DNA of 64,000 nt from assembly GCF_014066305.1 (NCBI RefSeq), contig NW_023501059.1, forward strand, positions 372,001-436,000, written 5' to 3'. This DNA comes from Letharia columbiana. Taxonomy: Eukaryota > Ascomycota > Lecanoromycetes > Lecanorales > Parmeliaceae. Of the stretch, positions 55,927 to 64,000 are shown piece by piece. Below the pieces are notes generated by a model, which was not told the origin of the DNA, ran no database searches, and was given only the letters and a program-made list of their open reading frames with translations. A program made the position numbers and the translations under genes. Numbering within the stretch: position 1 is the stretch's first letter; every line of letters begins with the position of its first letter.

Positions 55927-56573
55927 GGTTGTGGTTGGTGGTGGGGGGATTTCGGTGGGTGGTGGTTGAAGGGGAGGATTTTTGGTTCGGGTGCGAGTTT
56001 CAAGTGTGGCAGGTCTAGCGAGATTTTTATATCGAGGACTCTACACGTTCGCCATTGTTCGAATAGCAGCAATAGGTCATTTTGACATGCGTGCATGTCT
56101 CTAAAACCATTGGCTGTACAGTGTAATACTTCACATGTTGATTATCTGAATTGCAATTGCAATGCTCGCTCTAAAAAATCTACTTTCCGGAAAAAAGCGC
56201 TTGGGTATCGCAAGAAACGTAAAGTAGTCTGAACAAGACTGAAAGGCCGCTTGAGCACGCTAAACCGCTAAAAATGTGGCATGGCCCATTAGGAAGTAAT
56301 CCTCCAGACATAGTATCATGTCCATCAGGTGGTCCAGTACTAATCCATGTCAGAGTTGCCTGACACTGGTGTACAGCCTGGTCGAGAGGGGCCAGTTGCG
56401 TTTGAGAGACACACGTTCTTCCTCTCCCGATCATATCCCATGCTGGATACTTTTCTTCGGTGTTGGAGGGTGGCTGTTCTAAGTTGCGTCTCATGTTGCT
56501 TTTGGTCGATGATAGATGAGTGTGTGCTTAGTTGTCCAATCCGTAAAGGACGATCCCACTTTCCATGCTCCTC

Positions 56574-57872
56574 TCATCCACCATACCCACCCATCAACTC
56601 TCTCAACATTCCTACAAATTCCAGATGCAGCTCCGCAAAGAACTTGTCATCTCCCACCATCTCCGTCAAGCCCCTCGCTCTCATCCTAGCGGCCCCATAC
56701 TGTCTCGGATAGCCATCCGGATCTATCGTTCTCCCAGTCAGGAATGACGACACAGGAATGCGATGCTCCTTCGTTATGTCTTCATGATCACCTCGGTCTC
56801 CTTCATTTTCTTTGATTTTCTGCGTCGTCCTCGTAATGATATTCTCTGCAATGCGTCGAAAATGCTCCCAGATGAACGTCGTAACCTGATACGCTCTGGT
56901 CTCGCTGCTGGCGAGTGCTATGAGCGCGTACTTACGATGACCGCCGCGAGCATAAGGGTCCGAAAGGCGGAATTTGTACGCTATAGTCCAGCCGTCTAGT
57001 GGGGTACCGAAGAACAGTTCACCGGCCGTTTGACCGCGAGGGAGCTGTTCGCCAGACAGAGTGCGGATGGCGGCTCGGCGGATGATGGAGTAGGTATTCG
57101 GATCGGTAGGGCTCGAGGTGGAAATGTAGGACAGGGTGTGTTTGTGATAGAAAGATGCCGAAGTATCGGAGGCGAAGGACTCGGGTGAGGATTGCTGGTT
57201 CAAGCGTATAGGTCCTTCACGATCTTCGTCGGAGTCGGAGTCGGTTTGTTGGTCCCGGTATATTTGGAGCGACTCTTTGAAACGCAGGATCGGACTGCCA
57301 TTTCGGCCACTGCCATCGGCCTTTGGACTTCCCGGGGCTCCTGGAGGTATTTTGCTGGATATTTCTTCCGGGAGGCTTATGGTGCAGCTCTCACATCCTT
57401 TGCCATTGCTACCGGCGACCGGGAAGCGGCTGAGTGGATTCAGAGGCCTTGGAGCGTTCTGCCTGTGAGCTCCGAGGGTAGCTGGTTGGATCTCCGGAGA
57501 AGTGCTTGCGCTGTTGGGGGCTGACTCCGGAGTCCCGCCGAAGTCGAGAGAGCTTCTGTTCGAAGAAGACAGGAATGCAGGAGCTGACGGTGCTGGACCG
57601 CTATGAGTTGCGTCCAGGTCCCCCACGCTCGACGATATGGATGCCGGATAGCAAGACAGACATTCGACCGGCTTGATCTGGGTGCAAAGGATGGAAGTCG
57701 GGCCGTCATTTTCGCAGAAGTGGGACAGGGAAAGCTATTGGATTGCGCAGCGATCAGCCACAGATCACGATCGAGATCTCGGGTCCTGGAGGAACCTTGG
57801 AAGTGGGAAGAGAAAGCAGGAGAGGATTAAAAGGTGGAATTGATCCGTGCGCAGACTTACGATGATATCCAT
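56574..57872 (-). CDS. lst7: Lst7/folliculin homologue
   Basis: Exon 1 is only 12 nt (57872-57861, MDII). A 126-nt intron follows, then exon 2 (57734-56574), giving 390 residues. The junction yields LSLSHFCENDGPTSILCTQ, the start of the folliculin longin domain (xxLCHFCExHGPxxxxCTQ). Two CxxC pairs follow (CLSC and, after an insertion, CESC). Then comes a long Ser/Pro linker and HTLSYISTSSPTDPNTYSII with RTLSGEQLPRGQTAGELFFG, the second half of the longin region. Lst7, with Lst4, forms a GAP complex at the vacuole that acts on the Rag GTPases in amino-acid signalling to TORC1. The length lies between yeast Lst7 and human folliculin. The C-terminal DENN part seems short. Transcribed in the same direction as the eIF3k gene. 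Confidence 0.86.
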
Positions 57873-58762
57873 CTTTGGCTTCCTCCACTACACCCTCACA
57901 GCTTCACCTCGCGCCCCATGCCTTAGAGTGGGTAGAGGTAGTGGTGTCGTGTGCGGGATTCGGAATGGAAGCGACACATGTGATATGATCGGGGGTCACG
58001 AGGACCGGGGAAGATCTCGTTCGATTCCGTGACTCTCCTTTTGGTGTGAAAGCCCAGTTGGCGCGCTCGAATTTAGATAGATAGAGTACAGCTCTGCCGT
58101 GATGGTAGAAGAGTATGGTATGGTAGGTAAAAAACCACTCAAGCGGTGAAGCACCCACTCGATCTCTCTCTCACTCCTTTCCCTCTACCCTGCATTCGAT
58201 CATCGATCCCGGCCAACGATGCGATGCAATGCGCTCCAATACTTGTTATAGGGGCCAATCAGCCGCACCCAAATCCCCGTCGCAGAAATCCCAATCCTGC
58301 AGAAGCTCTCAAAACAGGTCGCAAAAGCTGAGGCGCCTAGAGTACCCTAACCCTAATCAAATCTGTCTGCGCCGGCAAATGTTGGGTGGGAAAGTGGGCG
58401 GGCAAGGGTGATAGTTCCAGCTCCAACAGACATGGAGGCTCGATCTCCGGCTGAATGGCTAGCGTGCCGGTTCCACGTTAGCGTTATCGGCTTGCATACG
58501 TCCGATCGGAGAACCGGCACATGACAGGCATATAGTCAAAGTTGAACTAGTCCAAGTTGAACTATTTATTTATCCGAGAATTTTGGTTCTTTCGACAGTC
58601 GCGTGGGAGTATTGATCATGAAACAAAATACATACCTACATGGATTTTGGGGGATGATTGATCATCCCATCAGTCTCGTTGCTCGGGGTAGGAGATGGAT
58701 CGTAGTCGTGTAGACCACGTTGACACGGTGGTACATCCGTTTGCCTATCCAATGTTGCTACT
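57873..58762. other. Intergenic between LST7 and GRC3
   Basis: The upstream region of LST7 and downstream region of GRC3; no gene is recognised. Short repeats occur (AGTCAAAGTTGAACTAG then TCCAAGTTGAACTAT near 58535-58565). Confidence 0.45.
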
Positions 58763-61211
58763 TCATTCAGATGCTTCCCCTACTGGTCGATATCTGATAT
58801 CTCTTCTAATTCTCCTGATTCTCCCACTGCTCCGTCTACCCCCATCGACAATGCTAGCCCAAGGCTGCCCCTCCGCCCAGCTCCGCTCTTCTTCTCCATC
58901 AAAGCCTTCGTTGCTGTCCAGCTTGCCCTCTCGTACCCTTCGCTTTGCTCTTTCCAACTCATACCCTTCCCTGTAGGCCCACGTAGGTGTGTCTAGAGAG
59001 CCTCTGACAAGTACAATATTAGGGGACCGGGTCTGTAGAGTGCTGGAGGGAATGGGCGTGAGTAAATGAATTGTCTTGTGATTGGGGTCGATACCTCTAA
59101 CGAGCGCTTGACCAAGGGAAAAAGACCGGTCCGGGGACAGAAGAGAGTTGGTGTGATTGGACGAGGGAAGGTAGGGTATCTCGGTAGCAGTCCGCAGTAC
59201 TGACGCATGGTTTGGGGTATCTGCGCCTTGATCTGGCATATTTTCATCCTGTTCGACGCTCCAAGCGCTGTCCTCTCCTCGGCTAATTTCCCCAACACTC
59301 TGGTCAACAGCTACTACACCAACCACACATCCATCCAGAATACTGTTGAGAAACGTGTCAAGGAACTCGGTGCTTAGTGCATCCCCAAGAATTGTAACCG
59401 CCTGAATTGCTTGTTTTGGGCCTGCGTAATGTATGACCAGAGGCGCCACACCGGTAAGAGGCCATGGGTTCCAGCGCATTTCGTGGTCCTTCCCTTCTGG
59501 TTCGCTCATATGAAAATACGAGAGTGTCTGCATCATCCGGAAATCTGCCGCTGGTCTAGTCGTAAAGTCTGAGGATTGCGAGCTCAATTGATGAAGTGCC
59601 ACATTGTTCGCCCTCTTTGTCGCCTTGGTCAACGTGTCGACTACCTCCTCAGGCCCTGATGTGCTCATATAAATGACATCCGTGAGGTCCATACCATGGA
59701 TCAGCTCAGACAACAGCTCCAGCCCATTGCCTTGAATCCAGCCCGCGCTGTTGATTATCAGCGGACATGATCTGTAGTCTCTTGCCATCTGTCGATAATG
59801 GTCGAAAAGGTCCAATGCGCATCGGTAGTAGTGTTTTGGATCCTCTTTTGGAGAAAAATGACCAAAATGGTGTGCTCTGAAAAGTTGATTAAGCCCAGAT
59901 GTCGGATGGGTGAAAGGAGGTCCAAGGTTCCAGGATTTTAGCCGGAGCAAGGAGAGATTACCAGGCGGTGAGTATTCTGGCTGACCTGGGTCAAGGTCTA
60001 AAAAGGCGGCGCATTCGTTGTCTGTCACGTTCTTATCCCCCATGGGAGGCGCTTCTTGAAGTAATGCATTGGCTAGTATGCGGCAAAACGTAGATTTCCC
60101 AGCGGCCTTTGGACCGCAAACCATGATGGCTAGGGGTCGTTCGGTTTTGACAGATTGTAGTCTGGACACCGTTCGTTGCCAGTCGGATGGGATTTCCAAT
60201 AAACGCAGTGGGCGACGATGTGGGTCATCTGCCGTGGATTGGATCTGTCAATGTGTCAGAATCGTTGTTGCATATCGCTGTACACGGCCATGAGGACATG
60301 GTAGCGCCCAGAATCTGGGCGTATTCCAGGTAGGTATCGTCAAGAAAACGGTTGACAAGAGCGCAATCAGACATGATGTATGCTTACATTCACGAAAGAA
60401 CGCCTCGAAAAAGCAAATGGTGACTTGGAGTGCTGTTTTCCATTCCAGATACGTCCAAATTTGGGCGCTATCTGCCTGAGCATCCTCATGCGGCTTCCGC
60501 ACGAGATGATGGTAAGCTCGACAGGTGCATTTCCCGTACCGAAAGGATTTGGTACGGGCCGAATTGGCGGTATCGAATGGGTTGATGGGGCATATACCCG
60601 GTGTAAACGAGAGCTGGCATGGATGACAGCCCCAAGAATGCGAATTGCGCCGGATCGAACCCATATATCGTACTGGCCCAGTATTGCTAGATTCTAGATA
60701 CACCTCAGATCTTGCAACGTACCGTAGGAGGCAGGCCAGATTCTCACGTCATTCGGATGGAGTCTGACCGTCCATTCGGTTTCTGTTTCGCTCAGAACCT
60801 TGCTTCTTGACGGGTCGAATATCGAGAGCCTCTGAACTGGAGCCATTGACTGTGCGAGAGTCTCTGGCTCATTGACAGATCCTGAGTCGCTTTCACTATG
60901 ACTCTCGATAGCCTTCGCGCCATCCTCAAGGGATCCATCCCACACGTTGACCAAGCCATCTGTTTGCTGCGGTTGTCGCGGGCTTCTATTCCTGGGCTCA
61001 TTCCCCCGTTTCTGCTTCTTCTTTGGTGGCTTAGATCCTTCAAGCGGATCGATGTATGTCTCGATCACCAGCGATGTCTGCACCTCGTTCTGGCTCGTCG
61101 CCTGTCCAATGGGTCGTCGAGCAGCTTTGCGGGCTGCAAACGCACTGACTGCGGGGTCTGCTATCAGAACAAGGTCGTTTCTTGGGGCAGAAGCTATAGT
61201 TTACCTGCCAT
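58763..61211 (-). CDS. grc3: Polynucleotide 5'-hydroxyl kinase Grc3
   Basis: Exons 61211-61205 (7 nt, ATGGCAG), 61160-60723, 60686-60388 and 60244-58763 encode 741 residues. The second exon gives DPAVSAFAARKAARRP, typical of Grc3 N-termini. The third gives ILGQYDIWVRSGAIRILGAV, the N-terminal beta domain. The fourth carries the Walker A loop GPKAAGKST (about residues 292-300), then FLDLDPGQPEYSPPGNLSLL and the GWIQGNGLELL region. Grc3 phosphorylates RNA 5'-hydroxyls. Together with the nuclease Las1 it processes ITS2 of pre-rRNA in the nucleolus. The first and second introns are 44 and 36 nt, the latter near the lower limit for fungi; the third is 143 nt. The gene is divergent from the carrier gene, 305 bp apart. 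Confidence 0.94.
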
Positions 61212-61516
61212 CGCTGTAACATCAGCCGTGTACTAAACGGCAAGCTGGCTGTAAACCCACCGTTCTCATCAACTTTAGGAATATGGTTGAAGTTGAACTC
61301 AACATTTTTGCGGACTTTTGGCCGCTTCCCGGCGCCTGTGCCAGCCCTAGCCGTTGGCCCTAATCTAATCTAATCTACGAAAGTCACGCTACCAGACCTC
61401 GCTCAAAGCCCAAACTGTCGTCCACGCGATTATGAAATCTGCAAGAGCTTCTACATAGACGGTCTAGAGATCTTGGGGGGATCTACCTAGATAGTGAAGG
61501 TGTTTCAGACACAACA
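61212..61516. promoter_or_regulatory. Divergent promoter region, GRC3 and carrier gene
   Basis: A 305-bp spacer between two divergent start codons. It contains the short repeat TAATCTAATCTAATCTA near 61360 and no clear TATA box. The two genes could share control elements; nothing more can be read. Confidence 0.5.
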
Positions 61517-62796
61517 ATGGCAGATGCAGCGGCGGAGCTAGATGAAGGGGGCATTCAAAGAACTCTGAAAGACCTTTTCGCTGGCGCTGCCGGTGGAGTT
61601 GCTCAGGTATTGCTTGGTCAGTTGAGTGTAGTTGTGTTTATTGGGTATTTTGCTGCTCTGCACTGGATGATCGGTGCTTTTTTGTTCCATCTTTTGCCAC
61701 AATACCAGGATATATTACCCCAGATTGCCGTTTTTCCTGCTTCGATACTCTTTGCGGAGGACAAGAAAAGGTCATAGTAAAGCTGACACCTTGAAATATA
61801 GGACAACCATTCGGTAAACTTGGCGCTCAATGTTCATGTTTGAATTATCCATATTGAATTTCGACTGCCAGATATTGTCAAAGTTCGCCTTCAAACCACC
61901 ACAAGATACTCCAGCGCTCTAGATGGTGCAACCCAGATCTTCAAAAATGAAGGCCCTGCGGCATTCTACAAGGTAAGATTCATCTTGCCTCGGGAAACCC
62001 AAAGAACCCATTTTACTCATCATCGTGGAACGTTTTCGTAGGGTACATTAACACCTCTAGTTGGCATCGGCGCCTGTGTATCAGTCCAATTCGGCGCCTT
62101 CCACTACGCCCGTCGCCAATTCGAACAATCCAACAGCACCCGCAATCCCGCCAACCCCACTCTCTCATATGGCCAATACTACCTCTCCGGCGCCTTCGCT
62201 GGCGTCGCCAACTCAGTCATCTCAGGCCCCATCGAGCACGTCCGTATCCGTTTACAAACTCAGCCGCACGGAGCTCAACGCCTGTACACCGGCCCAATCG
62301 ACTGTGTTCGCAAACTCTCCGCCCATGAAGGGGTTCTAGCAGGTTTGTATCGCGGAGAGGCGGTGACTATACTGAGGGAGGCTCAGGCCTACGGCGTCTG
62401 GTTTCTCGCGTTCGAGTACATGATGAACGCCGACGCCGCACGCAATAGTATCAAGCGCGATGAAATTAGCCAAGTAAAAATAGCGACGTATGGGGGCTTG
62501 GCGGGAGAGGCGTTGTGGTTGTCGAGTTACCCGTTTGATGTCGTGAAGAGTAAGATGCAGAGCGATGGGTTTGGGCCGGATAGGAAGTACAGGAACATGA
62601 GAGATTGCTTTGCGCAGACGTGGAAGGGCGAAGGGGCGAGGGGATTTTGGAAGGGGATTGGGCCGACGTTGTTGAGAGCGATGCCGGTCAGTGCTGGGAC
62701 TTTTGCCGTGTGAGTACGCCCTTTCTTTATCGAGGCACGATGGCTTTTGCTGATACATCGAACAGCGTGGAAGCGACGATGAGAATGCTGAAGTAG
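61517..62796 (+). CDS. ymc1: Mitochondrial carrier, Ymc1/Ymc2-like
   Basis: Exons 61517-61616, 61802-61813 (12-nt microexon), 61872-61972, 62042-62709 and 62766-62796 encode 303 residues, the standard carrier length. The three carrier repeats show PFDIVKVRLQ, PIEHVRIRLQ and PFDVVKSKMQ (the PxDxxK signatures). The first is created only when the microexon (GACAACCATTCG) is spliced in. LKDLFAGAAGGVAQVLLGQ and GTLTPLVGIGACVSVQFG closely follow the Ymc1/Ymc2 and carnitine-carrier branch. In yeast Ymc1 is an inner-membrane carrier tied to glycine, glutamate or one-carbon metabolism; the substrate here is not proven. An intron-retained reading of 61617-61777 is a shadow. The gene ends with a 10-codon exon. 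Confidence 0.93.
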
Positions 62797-62819
62797 ATAT
62801 TGGCTTGCCTATGCAGATT

Positions 62820-63600
62820 CAGTGTCTGCGTTCTTGGATAACGAGATCCAGGTCCTGCGGACCGAACATAAAAACCCCGTTGCTTTCAACATAGCACGAC
62901 TCAACCACAAAACGATCTACAGCAAGATTCTTGATCGCATTATCCAATCCCAGATAGATCTAAGCTACGCCTATATAGGCTTCTAGAGAGCCCGTCTTCT
63001 CTCTCTCTTTAACCCGTCTCGCACCAGAATCCAACAACTCCATCTTCCTCCAGCATGAATCATCAAGGTACCGAAATGTACCCTGACATCTTCTTTCTAG
63101 GTCCTCGTAGAGGCGGGCCCGTATGCCAACTCCAGTATGCATTGACGACATCGCTGCCAAGCTGGCTCCCGCGTCCAAGGTGCCATTTGGAGTTGCTGAG
63201 ATCCCGCGAACGGAGAGCACGGGACTGTTTTGGTGATACGTCCATCCGGAGAGGGCTGGCTGTTATGATGAGGATGTAGAAAAAGATATTTCGGTCATAC
63301 ATACCTTTTTATGAGGGGGGGGGAGAAGAGAAAAGAATTGATCTCAGTGCAACAATGTCCGGCAGATCATCGTAGGTATCCAACCCTTCCTTCGTATCGG
63401 GACCCGTAATCCGTGACAACGTCGACATCCATCAGAATCCTCTGGTAGAACCCGAACACGAGCTCGAACATCCATTCGCACAGGTAGAGCGCCCGATCAT
63501 GGTCTCTTCCGACAGTCGCTTCAAACAACGGCACCGCCTCTCTAATGACATGATTGCCTTCGCTTGCGAGTCTAGAATCACGCTCAGGAAGCATGGCGGT
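62820..63600 (-). pseudogene. Uncertain minus-strand gene or remnant
   Basis: Several minus-strand pieces look coding: REAVPLFEATVGRDHDRALY with CEWMFELVFGFYQRILMDVD (63594-63367), RARLYEDLERRCQGTFRYLD (63220-62960) and NAIKNLAVDRFVVESCYVES (about 62950-62820). They lie in order but are broken by stops and show no firm intron boundaries between them. The acidic, helical style recalls the C-terminal part of a fungal zinc-cluster transcription factor, but no DNA-binding cysteines are visible before the window ends at 64000. It could also be a decayed gene. Confidence 0.35.
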
Positions 63601-64000
63601 ACATCAGAGCGGATGTCCGAAACTACCGTCGCAATTTGCAGACGCGTCGGCAAGCGCCACGTGTGGGCTGGAATTGGGCGCGAAGGCCGGTGCTGCCCGT
63701 GGAGTGGGCTTTGCTGGTTTCATCCCTGATGTATCGTCAGAGACTGCTTGTCGAGAAGGCTGGAGTGGGGCTGTCTGCTGGCGAAGAGCCCTAGCGTGAT
63801 CAACGGGTGACTGGTAAGTTGATATATAATACAGAGATGGGAGAACAGTATTATATCGTTGGCTATGCGTTGCTCTCAAGAGACTGACGATCGAGAAATT
63901 GGTTGAATGAAAGTGTGTGCAGTTTTCTTGAAAGAGGAGATAAAAAAGGTCACGATGGAGAAGAGAGAGACGATTCATGGTCACTCCATTAGACTTTCAG
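63601..64000. other. Window edge, nothing firm
   Basis: A minus-strand open frame of 126 codons (63984-63604) has no known motif. It may be the 5' part of the uncertain gene to its left. Confidence 0.3.

Noticed and set aside
61617..61777. Membrane-like C-terminus reading on from carrier exon 1
   Set aside because: It is intron 1; splicing to the 12-nt microexon restores the conserved motif and standard protein length.
62061..62339. 92-codon Ser/Pro-rich frame in the carrier gene
   Set aside because: Shadow frame of carrier exon 4; the other frame carries the carrier signatures.

Overview
The window looks like nuclear DNA of a filamentous ascomycete (Pezizomycotina). Its genes have short GT-AG introns, mostly 36-145 nt. 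The proteins are typical fungal families (ELO elongase, DHA2 transporter, Tsr4, Lst7, Grc3, Ymc1-like carrier). A 21-kb AT-rich block carries the scars of repeat-induced point mutation (RIP): CA and TG dinucleotides are almost gone, CG is kept, and conserved arginine codons have become stops. I could not run any search; family names rest on motifs read by eye.

Layout. (1) 1-13.66 kb has ordinary base composition but no intact gene. It holds broken pieces of a fungal multi-pass membrane protein, a coiled-coil protein, glucose-6-phosphate dehydrogenase, two copies of an MFS transporter and possibly an MPDU1-like protein. It also has a 32-bp and a ~103-bp tandem repeat and a minus-strand hypothetical gene with one stop. 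(2) 13.66-34.97 kb is the AT-rich RIP block. Inside it I resolve a nest: an outer LTR element (17630-27606, target duplication GACTT) contains a RIP-killed Ty3/gypsy element (18432-26355, minus strand). That element contains a 793-bp mini-LTR element (22652-23444, target duplication CTTAG), and a TIR element sits in the outer 3' LTR. Further elements are a 1.44-kb mini-LTR element (15893-17335, target duplication ATATT), two more TIR elements, a fold-back element, and two inverted copies of a 2.1-2.6 kb non-autonomous element carrying minisatellites. (3) 34.97-40.7 kb is gene-poor. It has a ~112-bp tandem repeat and a third mini-LTR element (38312-39471, target duplication GAAGG). (4) 40.7-64 kb is gene-dense.

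The right-hand genes fall in two sets. From 40.7 to 52.8 kb lie a cytochrome P450, an ELO fatty-acid elongase, an F-box protein, a THEM6-type thioesterase-fold protein and a DHA2-type exporter. These could form a fatty-acyl-modifying and export group, which is inference from content and adjacency only. From 53.1 to 62.8 kb lie housekeeping genes: Tsr4 (40S ribosome maturation), eIF3k (translation initiation), Lst7/folliculin (nutrient signalling), Grc3 (rRNA-processing kinase) and a Ymc1-like mitochondrial carrier.

Several mini-elements inside the RIP block are themselves little mutated. They therefore seem to have entered after their hosts were mutated, so the block acts as a layered, datable record of invasion.
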